Positions 1-7,933 of a stretch of DNA of 64,000 bases are shown one piece after another. The notes below the pieces were generated by a model that saw only the letters and a list, made by a program, of their open reading frames with translations, made no database searches and was not told where the DNA came from. Location of the stretch: the NCBI GenBank assembly GCA_024233345.1, contig JACKPT010000001.1, forward strand, positions 124,001 through 188,000. The letters run 5' to 3'. How positions within the stretch are numbered: the stretch's first letter is position 1; each line of letters begins with the position of its first letter. The translations under genes were made by a program, and so were the position numbers. The stretch comes from Verrucomicrobiota bacterium. Lineage in GTDB: Bacteria; Verrucomicrobiota; Kiritimatiellia; CAIVKH01.

Positions 1-438
1 GTGGTGGGGATTGAGGACAATGACAAGGGCGACCCCTCTTTCAGTGTGCGGGCGTTTCCGCACCTGTTGAAGGAAGTGGAAATCGATGACTATGATCCAT
101 GGCACATTTCCGACCGGGTTCAGGGTTTGCGCTGTCGGGTCTACAACTATGAGGATGAGGATTGGGATGATGAATGGGAGGACACCAACAGCGTGCCCCG
201 GTTGCTGGAGGTCACGCTGTATCTTGAACCGGTGGAGCGGGGAGAGCCCGCGGTCGAGGTGACCCGGTTGGTGGAAATTCCCATCGCCCCCGACAGCACC
301 AACCGGGTGGTGTCGAGCGGGAGTGACTCGGATCCGCCGCCTGCCGCCGCCGGTGAGGGTGGTGTCGACCGCACCAATACCGGGAGCCCGTCCGGAAACC
401 AGGGCGGAACCATTCAACTGGGCGGGGACGAAGGATGA
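1..438 (+). CDS. gspJ: Type II secretion minor pseudopilin GspJ, C-terminal part (truncated by window edge)
   Basis: The first 145 codons visible here lack the prepilin leader and N-terminal helix because the gene begins outside the window; the GTG at position 1 is not a supported start. The segment is acidic (a DYDPWHISDRVQGL stretch, then a run of D/E/W) and has strand-forming text near residues 60-95, followed by a Gly/Ser/Pro-rich tail. The call rests mainly on position: the end overlaps by four bases (ATGA) the start of a clear gspK, and gspJ normally precedes gspK. GspJ is part of the minor pseudopilin tip complex (GspH-I-J-K) in the periplasm. The domain itself is too divergent and incomplete for me to prove the family. 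Confidence 0.6.
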   Translation: MVGIEDNDKGDPSFSVRAFPHLLKEVEIDDYDPWHISDRVQGLRCRVYNYEDEDWDDEWEDTNSVPRLLEVTLYLEPVERGEPAVEVTRLVEIPIAPDSTNRVVSSGSDSDPPPAAAGEGGVDRTNTGSPSGNQGGTIQLGGDEG

Positions 439-1577
439 AAAGTTCCAAAGATTGGAAAATTACCCGTAAAAAGTTCCAATCCTTGGAACTTTTTTTCGCC
501 GCCGTTCCAGACGTTGGACGTTGTTTGGACGGTCGCGGTTCAACGGGTCGGGTGGGGGAACCGCCCGCGTCCGGCCGGTCCGGGGCAGCATTGATCGTGG
601 CGCTGTGGGTGGTCCTGGTGTTGAGTCTGCTGATTGGATCGATGGCGTTCGATATGCAGGTCGAAGCGAATGTAACCGGTTACCAACGCAAGCGCATGCA
701 GGCCCACTATCTTGCCCAGGCCGGCCTGGAATGGGCGCAGGTGGTCCTGAACCGTAAGGTTACCGAGTCGGCGGAGGGCGAACTGGTCATCGAGGAGGGG
801 CAGGACGAGCAGATGATCATCGCATCGATCAACCTGTCCCGGGGCGTCGGGGTCCGCGGCATCACCAAGACTCTGTCCCAGGGCTCCTTTTCGGTGGATA
901 TCATCCCTGAAGAGGGCCGCCGCAATGTCAACAGCCTCACCGATGAGGATTGGGAGGAGATTCTCGACCAGGCGGGGGTGCCGGATGATGAGTGGCCGGA
1001 ATTGATCGATTGTTTCGGCGACTGGATTGACGAAGGCGACGAACACCGCCTCAATGGCGCGGAGTCCGATGATGCCTACTACGAGGAGCTGGACTACGAG
1101 GTGAAGAACGCCCCGGTCGACACAATCGATGAACTGCTGTTGATCAAGGGATTCAACGAGGCGATCGTGTTTGGGGGTCCCGACCCCGAGGATCCGGACC
1201 TGGTGTACCGTGGAATCGCCTCGTGGTTGACTCCATGGGGGGACGGCAAGGTCAATGTCAATACCGCGAGCCGGGAGGTTCTGATGACGATTCCCGGGAT
1301 CGAAGACTGGGTGATTGACGACATTCTTGAATACCGCTCCGGAGAAGATGGCGAGATGGGAACCCGTGATGATGGCTTTGACAGCGTGGATGATCTGATC
1401 AGTAAAACCGGGTTTGATCCCGAATTGCGGGATAAAATTTCGGTGGTCGACAAGAAGTATCTCCGGGTGATCTCGATTGGTGAGGTCGGGGAGGTCAAGA
1501 ATGGCATCTGGGCGGTGTATGAAGCGGGAGACCAGGGGGTAAGGCCGGTCTATTGGCGCGAAGAGGCGATGCCGTGA
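435..1577 (+). CDS. gspK: Type II secretion minor pseudopilin GspK
   Basis: The longest reading is 380 residues. A class III prepilin-like N-terminus lies at residues 47-70 (SGAALIVALWVVLVLSLLIG), followed by a long periplasmic domain with YLAQAGLEWA and helix-hairpin-helix-like text (VNVNTASREVLMTIPGI), both typical of GspK/PulK. GspK caps the pseudopilus tip with GspI and GspJ. The first ~39 codons are odd: they run through three 15-bp palindromes of a repeated DNA element (443-518) and read KSSKDWKITRKKFQSLELFF, unlike a prepilin leader. An in-frame GTG at 552 would give a leader of normal length (VGEPPASGRSG) and leave the array untranslated, although no good ribosome site precedes it. 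Family call is secure; the start is not. Confidence 0.88.
   Translation: MKSSKDWKITRKKFQSLELFFAAVPDVGRCLDGRGSTGRVGEPPASGRSGAALIVALWVVLVLSLLIGSMAFDMQVEANVTGYQRKRMQAHYLAQAGLEWAQVVLNRKVTESAEGELVIEEGQDEQMIIASINLSRGVGVRGITKTLSQGSFSVDIIPEEGRRNVNSLTDEDWEEILDQAGVPDDEWPELIDCFGDWIDEGDEHRLNGAESDDAYYEELDYEVKNAPVDTIDELLLIKGFNEAIVFGGPDPEDPDLVYRGIASWLTPWGDGKVNVNTASREVLMTIPGIEDWVIDDILEYRSGEDGEMGTRDDGFDSVDDLISKTGFDPELRDKISVVDKKYLRVISIGEVGEVKNGIWAVYEAGDQGVRPVYWREEAMP
443..518. repeat. Triple 15-bp palindrome array, copy 1 (31-bp period)
   Basis: Three sites of form TTCCA-N5-TGGAA start at 443, 474 and 505, so the period is exactly 31 bp with 16-bp spacers. The cores are AAGAT, ATCCT and GACGT; the third ends TGGAC instead of TGGAA. 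The reverse complement of site 1 differs from site 2 at one base. A second array with the same period lies at 62409-62485. Three helical turns between sites place them on one DNA face, which suits cooperative binding of a dimeric protein. The binder is unknown. Confidence 0.85.
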
Positions 1578-1633
1578 TGCCTGAAAAAGAGTTTTGCCAG
1601 TTGGCACGGGCATCTTCATAGTGAATTCACTTT

Positions 1634-3037
1634 ATGGCTGATCACGATATAACCGCATTGGTGCTGCGCGAGACCCGCGCGGAATGGACCCGTCTGGAGG
1701 AGCGCAAGGGGCGCTTTGAAAAGACCGGGCAGCAATCCGTGGATCTGGCTCTTCCTGAGGGGACCGAAGACTGGTCGGAGCCGGAAGCACTCGCGGTTCT
1801 GAAGCCTGCCCTCACGATCTCCCCCCAGGATCGGTTATGCATCTCGGTATCGACCGATCAGGTGTTGTTGCGGGTGGTGGACTTTCCCACTGTGGATCCC
1901 GAGGAGTTGCAGGGAATGGCGGAGCTGCAGGTGGACAAGGTGGCCCCATTTCCCACCGACCAGATGTACATGTCGATCGAGGTCCTATCCCAAACCGAGG
2001 AGGCAACCCGGCTGGTGATTGCCGCCGTTCCCCACAGTCGGGCCGACCGGTTGGGCGCCCGGTTGCAGGGGGTGGGCTTGCATCCGGTGCATGTGGATGT
2101 GGATGTGATGGGGTGGTGGCGGCTGATCAAGGACGGCCACTTCCTGCGGGAAACCGGGGTCGAGATGCTGTTGATTGCGGATGGGCCCAGCATGGAGTTT
2201 GTCTATCTGCAGGAGGGTATCCCCCTGATGTTTCGGGCCCTCGACTCCGACCTCGACCCCGGCCAGGCCGGGGATGCGGACGAGTTGGTGGAGGAATTGG
2301 ATTTTACCCTGACCACCCTTGAGGGCCAATGGGGTCGGCTGGCGTCGGGTCCGATCCAGATCTGGCACCGGGGGGAGTTCCCGCAACCTCTCCAGGACGC
2401 GCTCGAAGCCAAGTCCTTTACGGTTGAGCGGCACCGGCTCGATGAGCTTCCGCCATTGAGCGAAGGCATCGGCCGCCGGGCCGGCGGCGGAGAAACCACG
2501 CTCAATCTCGCTCCCGATGCCTGGCGGCTCCAACGCCAGGCCAAGGCCCTGCAAAAAATCGGGATCAAGGTCGCGGCGGTCATTCTGTCGGTGTGGGCGG
2601 TGGCGATGGCGATGCTTCTGCTTGTCGCGGGCAACCAGCGCAGTGCCCTCGCGAAGACTCAGGATAACTTTGACCGCCTCCGGGAAGAGGTGGAGACGGT
2701 CCGGGCCCTCGAAGGCCAGGTGATGGCCCTTCAGGCCTATGGAAATCGCCAGGACTCCGCGCTTGAGTGTCTTCGTGAAGTGAGTGAGCTGTTGCCTCCC
2801 GGTGTCGACCTGACCTCGTTTTCGTACCGGAAGCTGGGTGAGTTGAGTCTGCGGGGGGAGGCGCAAAACAGCGATCCTATTTACACCTTTTTCGAGCGGA
2901 TGGAGCAATCGGAACTGTTTGTAGAGGTGCGGCCGGAAGGGGTAACTTCGCAGATCCGGAATAACCAGCCCCGCTCCCTGTTCAGGATTACCGGGGTTCT
3001 GCCCGGAGGCAACAAGGACGAGGAGGGCGGGTCATGA
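1634..3037 (+). CDS. gspL: Type II secretion inner-membrane platform protein GspL/PilM-PilN-like
   Basis: A 467-residue protein. Residues 1-290 are an actin-like (PilM/GspL cytoplasmic) domain: strand text around LCISVSTDQVLLRVVDFP, then VDKVAPFP as in PilM-type proteins. One transmembrane helix lies near residues 313-335 (KVAAVILSVWAVAMAMLLL). It is followed by a coiled coil and a PilN/GspL-type ferredoxin-like periplasmic domain (ECLREVSELLPPGVDLTSF, and DPIYTFFERMEQSELF). It therefore combines the PilM and PilN parts in one chain, as GspL does, and would connect the GspE ATPase to the inner-membrane platform. It sits 56 bases after gspK and overlaps gspM by four bases. The ribosome-binding site is weak. 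Confidence 0.8.
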   Translation: MADHDITALVLRETRAEWTRLEERKGRFEKTGQQSVDLALPEGTEDWSEPEALAVLKPALTISPQDRLCISVSTDQVLLRVVDFPTVDPEELQGMAELQVDKVAPFPTDQMYMSIEVLSQTEEATRLVIAAVPHSRADRLGARLQGVGLHPVHVDVDVMGWWRLIKDGHFLRETGVEMLLIADGPSMEFVYLQEGIPLMFRALDSDLDPGQAGDADELVEELDFTLTTLEGQWGRLASGPIQIWHRGEFPQPLQDALEAKSFTVERHRLDELPPLSEGIGRRAGGGETTLNLAPDAWRLQRQAKALQKIGIKVAAVILSVWAVAMAMLLLVAGNQRSALAKTQDNFDRLREEVETVRALEGQVMALQAYGNRQDSALECLREVSELLPPGVDLTSFSYRKLGELSLRGEAQNSDPIYTFFERMEQSELFVEVRPEGVTSQIRNNQPRSLFRITGVLPGGNKDEEGGS

Positions 3038-3585
3038 TTTATACCCGCCGCGACCTGAATATGGTCATCGCCATCCTGCTGGTGCTGGTGGGCGGCTTGA
3101 GTTATTTGATTGTCACTCCCCAGCTCGAAAGCTGGCGGGAGGCCAACCGGATCCAGGAACGGCTCGACCGGGAACAGGACACCGCCCGCAGGTTATTGGA
3201 TCGCCGTCCCGAGTGGGAAGAGGCTCTGGCCGGGTTGCGGGGGCAGTTGCCCTCGTTTGGGATTGACCAGGCGGTGACCGCGGAGCTGTTGAAACAGATC
3301 AAGCGGCTGGCCGACGAAAACCAACTGGTGCTGGCGCGAATTGAACCCGGCGAAGAGGATGTGGTCGGAGATTTGCATGAAGTACAGATCAATTGCGCAT
3401 GGGAAGGGGAATTGGAGCCGTTGGTTCGTTTCCTCTATGCGGTACAGCTTCAGGGGGCGACCTTGGACATCCGGCAACTGACCATCAGTCCCGGCCGCGA
3501 GGGCATGCAGTTGAAGGGGAATTTTAAAGTGTATTATGCTTTCACCCGGCAGGCCGCGGTGGAAGAACCGGGGGAGGCCCCATGA
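3034..3585 (+). CDS. gspM: Type II secretion protein GspM/PilO-like
   Basis: A 183-residue protein: short cytoplasmic N-terminus, one membrane helix (residues 10-28, MVIAILLVLVGGLSYLIV), a coiled coil (about 30-75, rich in R/E/Q/L) and a small periplasmic domain (GELEPLVRFLYAVQLQGATL) that resembles PilO/GspM. GspM pairs with GspL in the inner-membrane platform. The start overlaps the gspL stop as ATGA, so translation is probably coupled. The order K-L-M is the normal type II secretion order, which supports the call; PilO and GspM are hard to tell apart by eye. Confidence 0.75.
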   Translation: MIYTRRDLNMVIAILLVLVGGLSYLIVTPQLESWREANRIQERLDREQDTARRLLDRRPEWEEALAGLRGQLPSFGIDQAVTAELLKQIKRLADENQLVLARIEPGEEDVVGDLHEVQINCAWEGELEPLVRFLYAVQLQGATLDIRQLTISPGREGMQLKGNFKVYYAFTRQAAVEEPGEAP

Positions 3586-3616
3586 CCCGGAGAGCGAGAA
3601 GAGGAGAACCTTGATC

Positions 3617-6295
3617 ATGATGCGGTCCATTCAACGATATGAACACACCCGGAAATCCCTCTCCGCCGTGACAGCGGTGGTGTTTTTCTGGGCCAGCACG
3701 GTCTCGGTCATTGCCCAGCCGCCGGGACTGCCCACCCCATCCGCCCCCGGGGTGCCCCGGACCGCCACCCCCGCCGGAGGCGATGCTTCTTCGCGGCTGA
3801 TCCTGCTGAACTTCCGCGACTCCCCCCTCGATCAAGTCCTGGATTTTGTTGCCGAACTCCGGGGCAAAACCATGATCAAGGCGCCCGGCATCAATGCTAC
3901 CATCACCATCAAGAGCCAGACCCGGCTCACCGAGGAGGAGGCGCTGGTCGCCCTCGAATCGGTCCTCGCGATGAACAACATCACCCTGGTGCCGCTCGGG
4001 GATAAATTTTTGAAAGTGGTCCAGACTGCCCAGGCGCGCCAGACCGGTATGCCCATCCAGCTTGGGCTCACCGACCCGCCCTTTGTCGAAACCGATGCGC
4101 TGATCTCCCAGATTATCACGCTCCAACATATCGAAATTGCCGAAGCCCAGGGGGTGATTCAGGGGCTGGTCAATGCCTACGGGAAAATTCAGCCACTGGA
4201 ACGGGCCAACAGCATGCTCATCACCGATACCGAGGTGAATCTGGAGCGGATCAAGGAAATTCTCGCGTTTATCGACCAGCCGATCGAAACCAAGATCGAA
4301 ACCCGGATCTATGAAATCCGCCATGCCAAGGCAGGGGAAATTGCTTCGCGCCTCAATGAGTTGATCGCCGATTCCCAGGGTCAGGAAGAGAAAGAGCAGA
4401 TCAATGTCCAGCAGACCCAGGCTCCTGGCACCCCCCAGATTCCCACCCCGCCCGGGGTGATCCGGGCCCGGCAAGCGCAGCAGCAGGCCCAGGCCGGCAG
4501 CGAAATCGAAGCGGCGATGCAGCTTGCCGAGCGGGGGGTCATCCAGGGCAAGGTGAAAATTATTGCGGATGAACGGACCAATATCCTGTTCGTGATATCC
4601 CGGCCGGAAAACTTTACCTTCTTTGACAAGATCGTCTCGGTCCTCGACCGCCCGGTGGAGCCGGAGATCACGGTGCGGGTGGTTGCCCTTGAGTACGCCA
4701 AGGCCGAGGATATTTCCAGCATTCTGAACGAATTTATCGGGGCCGCGACCGAACAGGATACCAGTGGCGCGCCAGCCGGTACCGGGGGAGGGGACTCCGG
4801 GGCAACCGATGCCCGCAGCCAGGCCCTGCGTGAATTCATCCGCAACCGCGCTGCCGAACGTACGGCCACCCAGGATACTGGGGATACCGGAACCATCGGC
4901 CGCCTGTCCGAGGATACCCAGATTCTCGCCGACAAGCGCACCAACTCCCTGCTGCTGATGGGGCGGCAGAGCGACCTGAATGTGCTGGAAGATATCATTG
5001 ATAACCTCGACATCATGCTTGCCCAGGTGGTGATCGAAGCGGTGATCATCGAGGTTCAGTTGAGCGATGATATCCAGTCAGGGGTTTCCTGGTTGCAGAA
5101 CACCCTCGTCGCCTACAACGCCCAGAATGTGGGCCCCGGCGGCGGGTTGACGGTGCGGGAGCCGGTGGTGGCCTTTGGTGGAGCCTCCATCCAAACCCCC
5201 GACAAGCCGCTCGGTGAAAAAATCGTGGATGATCTGACCGACACCGTTCCCGATGGACTGGCCTACTATGCGACCTTCTATGATCTGAACCTCAGTGCAG
5301 TGGTCCGCTTCATTCAGTCCTCACGCAATTCGCGCATCTTGTCCACCCCGGTGGTGGTGACCACGGATAACACCGAGGCCAAGATTAACGCCAGTACCCA
5401 GCGTCCGGTGGTGACCACCACATCCACCACCGATGCCGGCGCGATTCGATCCAGCTATGAATATCGGGATATCGGTATCCAGTTGACGGTTACCCCCCGT
5501 ATCAATCCCCAGCGGTATGTGGTGATGGAAATCGTCCAATCCGCCGACAATGTCGCGGGGGAAGTGCTGATCGACGGGAACCGGGTTCCGGAGATTACCA
5601 AGCGTGAATTGAGCGCCCAGATCGCGGTGGAGGACCGATCAACCATTGTTCTCGGCGGCCTGGTGCTCACCCAGACCCAGAAGTCCCAATCCAAGGTTCC
5701 GCTGCTCGGAGATATTCCGGTCCTCGGCAACCTGTTCAAGTATACCACTGATGTAAAAGACCGGGTCGAGCTGGTGGTGTTGATTACCCCGTACGTTCTG
5801 ATGACTCCCGAAGAAGCCCGGGCGGAATCCATGCGGATGGTTAGTTCCAGCTCCTTCCAGCAGCGTGATTTTCCCAAGGGTTGGTCGGATAGCGAGGTCG
5901 GGGAGTTGACCGATCAGCAGCGCAAGCAGTACCTGGAAAACTGGGACGAGATGCGACCCGATCCTTATTCCCGGGAACGGTCGGTGAACCTGTATTCCAC
6001 CGGCGATTCCCCGACCCGCTCGGAAATTCTGGTTCCGGCAACCTCGGGACGGCGTGAAACTCTGATGGATAAATTACGCCGCGGCGAATCCGGCCCTGCC
6101 TCCATGTCCATCGATGAGGTGGACGTTTCCGCAGACCAGGCGTCCCAGTTGATGGAGGATGACGAAGTGCTTCCCGAGGCCCCGGAGGCGTCCTCGTTGG
6201 ATCCCGATGCCGGTGAGATCGCGGCCCCTGCGGTTTCCGCCAATCTCCCCCTGCCGACCCCGTATGTCGGGGAGGATGATGGTCCTTCCCCCTAG
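3617..6295 (+). CDS. gspD: Type II secretion secretin GspD
   Basis: An 892-residue outer-membrane secretin. After a signal peptide (hydrophobic SAVTAVVFFWASTVSVIAQ, about residues 14-33) come an N0 domain (LLNFRDSPLDQVLDFVAEL) and ring-forming N1-N3 domains with repeats of the LEYAKAEDISSIL type. The C-terminal secretin domain has the diagnostic VPLLGDIPVLGNLFK and VELVVLITPYVL. About 150 acidic, Ser/Pro-rich residues follow the secretin domain, longer than usual; whether they are a pilotin-interaction tail is unknown. Start: GAGGAG at 3601-3606 serves ATG 3617, but TTG 3611 and ATG 3620 in the same frame are possible. gspD stands last after gspM, instead of near gspC/E as in proteobacteria. 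Confidence 0.95.
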   Translation: MMRSIQRYEHTRKSLSAVTAVVFFWASTVSVIAQPPGLPTPSAPGVPRTATPAGGDASSRLILLNFRDSPLDQVLDFVAELRGKTMIKAPGINATITIKSQTRLTEEEALVALESVLAMNNITLVPLGDKFLKVVQTAQARQTGMPIQLGLTDPPFVETDALISQIITLQHIEIAEAQGVIQGLVNAYGKIQPLERANSMLITDTEVNLERIKEILAFIDQPIETKIETRIYEIRHAKAGEIASRLNELIADSQGQEEKEQINVQQTQAPGTPQIPTPPGVIRARQAQQQAQAGSEIEAAMQLAERGVIQGKVKIIADERTNILFVISRPENFTFFDKIVSVLDRPVEPEITVRVVALEYAKAEDISSILNEFIGAATEQDTSGAPAGTGGGDSGATDARSQALREFIRNRAAERTATQDTGDTGTIGRLSEDTQILADKRTNSLLLMGRQSDLNVLEDIIDNLDIMLAQVVIEAVIIEVQLSDDIQSGVSWLQNTLVAYNAQNVGPGGGLTVREPVVAFGGASIQTPDKPLGEKIVDDLTDTVPDGLAYYATFYDLNLSAVVRFIQSSRNSRILSTPVVVTTDNTEAKINASTQRPVVTTTSTTDAGAIRSSYEYRDIGIQLTVTPRINPQRYVVMEIVQSADNVAGEVLIDGNRVPEITKRELSAQIAVEDRSTIVLGGLVLTQTQKSQSKVPLLGDIPVLGNLFKYTTDVKDRVELVVLITPYVLMTPEEARAESMRMVSSSSFQQRDFPKGWSDSEVGELTDQQRKQYLENWDEMRPDPYSRERSVNLYSTGDSPTRSEILVPATSGRRETLMDKLRRGESGPASMSIDEVDVSADQASQLMEDDEVLPEAPEASSLDPDAGEIAAPAVSANLPLPTPYVGEDDGPSP

Positions 6296-6706
6296 AGCCG
6301 TTTAAGTTAATCGGTGGCCGGTCGGTTTGTCACGGGCAGGCCCGGCGAACCGCTGTACGGCTACGGCATTACTTAAACGGCGCTAACCGGCTCGGTAGTC
6401 AGCGAATCGATTACGGTGATAAGGTCTATCGGGGGTTACCTGAGGTGTTTTTGCACTTTTCCTATTGAGAAGAGTTATTCACAGAAAATGATGCGAAAAA
6501 ACGAACCGGTCGATTCCGGAATCTACTCATTTTTATCTGTAAGCTGTTGATGGATTGCGATTAGAGATATTTGTAGTTTGCCGGGTTGTGTGTCTGGAGT
6601 TATCCACAATTTCCCTTTCGGGGTGTGAACAACCGGAAGGACACCCGGCTAAGTGGCTACTGTTTCGCGAGTTGGCCCTGTGGAAAAAAGCCTCCCGGAA
6701 GAGGGA
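6296..6706. other. Intergenic region with DnaA-box-like cluster and a long inverted repeat; candidate replication origin or DnaA-regulated region
   Basis: No credible gene is seen. An 11-bp perfect inverted repeat (GCCGTTTAAGT at 6297-6307, ACTTAAACGGC at 6371-6381) starts just past gspD and may be a terminator or transcript-stabilising structure. Further on the sequence is visibly AT-richer than the flanks (about 6470-6600). It carries TTATTCACA (6475-6483) and TTATCCACA (6600-6608) on the plus strand, and TTGTTCACA (6624-6632) and TTTTCCACA (6679-6687) on the minus strand. TTATCCACA is the canonical DnaA box; the second and fourth fit TTWTNCACA and the third has one mismatch. Neither dnaA nor dnaN is in the window. 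Confidence 0.45.
6297..6381. repeat. Inverted repeat downstream of gspD
   Basis: Arms GCCGTTTAAGT and ACTTAAACGGC are perfect reverse complements separated by 63 bases; allowing one mismatch, the arms extend outward to 14 bp. The intervening sequence is itself GC-rich and could fold. It begins two bases after the gspD stop, so it may end or protect the gsp transcript. No T-run follows, so it is not a classical intrinsic terminator. Target-site duplications were not recognised. Confidence 0.6.
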
Positions 6707-7153
6707 TTATCCGAGGGCTTGTTGAACGAGTCGGCTGACCAGACTTCCGTCGGCCTTGCCTTTCACTTGAGGCATCAGGACCGCCATGACTTTCCCCATG
6801 TCCTGCTTCCCGGCGGCTGCGGTCTGCTGAATGGCTGCCGTGACCAGCGCCTGGACGGCTTCATCGGACAATTGCTCCGGTTGGTAGGCCTTGAGAATCG
6901 ACAGTTCCGACTCCTCTTTCGCCGCAAGGTCGTCGCGCCCGCCATCCTGAAATTGGCGGATCGATTCCAGTCGTTGCTTGACCGCCTTGGCCAGAACGTC
7001 CGCGACATGGTCGTCCGTCGGATCAATTCCTTTATTCACCGTGGCATCCTTGATCTGGGCATGAATCGACCGCAGGGTGAGCAAGCGCTCTTTGTCGCCT
7101 GCCTTCATCGCGGTTTTGATATCGTCAGTGATCTGGTCAAGTTTGGTGCTCAT
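6707..7153 (-). CDS. yqeY: GatB/YqeY domain protein
   Basis: A 148-residue protein that spans the whole YqeY family: an N-terminal helical part (LDQITDDIKTAMKAGDKERL, TLRSIHAQIKDATVNKG) and a C-terminal domain with EESELSILKAYQPEQLSDEA and QDMGKVMAVLMPQVKGKADG. The C-terminal fold matches the tRNA-binding tail of GatB. YqeY is thought to act in tRNA or amidotransferase-related functions, but its precise role is unsettled. The start is set by GGAGA seven bases upstream of ATG 7153; longer readings run into the neighbouring promoter. It is divergent from the DUF2959 gene. Confidence 0.9.
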   Translation of the reverse strand: MSTKLDQITDDIKTAMKAGDKERLLTLRSIHAQIKDATVNKGIDPTDDHVADVLAKAVKQRLESIRQFQDGGRDDLAAKEESELSILKAYQPEQLSDEAVQALVTAAIQQTAAAGKQDMGKVMAVLMPQVKGKADGSLVSRLVQQALG

Positions 7154-7271
7154 CGAATCTCCCGGTAAACTGGATTGCCTGAAGCGACCCAACCTCTTAC
7201 CGTATCCAATGAAAAAAGGCAAAGGTTGATCCGGATGCGGATGCGGGCTCAGCGAGGAAAAGGAGATTACC

Positions 7272-7928
7272 ATGATGAAAGTTGGATTGGGTGTAATGGG
7301 ATTGGTGGCGGTGATGGCTTTGACCGGGTGCAAAAGCGCTTACTACGGGGCGATGGAAAAAGTCGGCGTACACAAGCGCGATATTCTGGTCGACCGGGTA
7401 GAGGAAGCCCGGAATTCCCAGGTGGACGCCAAGGAAACCTTCAAGTCAGCGCTGGAGCTGTTCAGTGAAGTGGTGGATATCCAGTCGGCCGGACTGGAAG
7501 AGGCCTACAACAAATTTAACAAAGCCTATGAGAAGTCGGTGGGGGAAGCCGACAAGGTGAAAAGTCGTGTGGCCTCGATTGAATCGGTCAGTAAATCCCT
7601 GTTCAAGGAATGGAAGTCTGAAATCAAGGAGTATCAGGATCCCTCGCTGCGCAAGGCCAGTGAGAAGCAACTGAAGGAATCCCAGGCCCGGTATACCCAG
7701 ATGATCAAGGCGATGAAGGGCGCGGCGGCAAGTATGGATCCGGTGCTGGCGGCCTTTCACGATCAGGTCCTGTTTCTCAAGCACAACCTCAATAGTGCGG
7801 CTATCGCCAGCCTCGACAACGAGGTGGTCCGGATGCAGGGGGATGTCTCGCGCCTGATCAGCGACATGGAAGCGGCTATTGCCGAGGCGGATGCCTTCCT
7901 TGCATCGTGGCCGGGTGGCGGCAAGTAA
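7272..7928 (+). CDS. DUF2959 family lipoprotein
   Basis: A 218-residue predicted lipoprotein: hydrophobic signal and lipobox LTGC with Cys20, then the family signature YYGAMEKVGVHKRDILVDRV and a long helical region (residues 40-215) of heptad-rich coiled coil. DUF2959 proteins are found as envelope lipoproteins in several Gram-negative groups, and their function is not known. A strong ribosome site (AAAGGAGA) precedes the paired ATG codons at 7272/7275. It stands alone: yqeY is divergent and the GH31 gene converges from the right with only five bases between stops. Confidence 0.85.
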   Translation: MMKVGLGVMGLVAVMALTGCKSAYYGAMEKVGVHKRDILVDRVEEARNSQVDAKETFKSALELFSEVVDIQSAGLEEAYNKFNKAYEKSVGEADKVKSRVASIESVSKSLFKEWKSEIKEYQDPSLRKASEKQLKESQARYTQMIKAMKGAAASMDPVLAAFHDQVLFLKHNLNSAAIASLDNEVVRMQGDVSRLISDMEAAIAEADAFLASWPGGGK

Positions 7929-7933
7929 TCGGC

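Noticed and set aside
540..1619. Minus-strand 359-codon frame opposite gspK
   Set aside because: Shadow of gspK; no family features or ribosome site.
6297..6381. Terminal inverted repeats of a small mobile element downstream of gspD
   Set aside because: Only one copy in the window, no recognisable target-site duplication and no internal ORF; a transcript-end structure is simpler.
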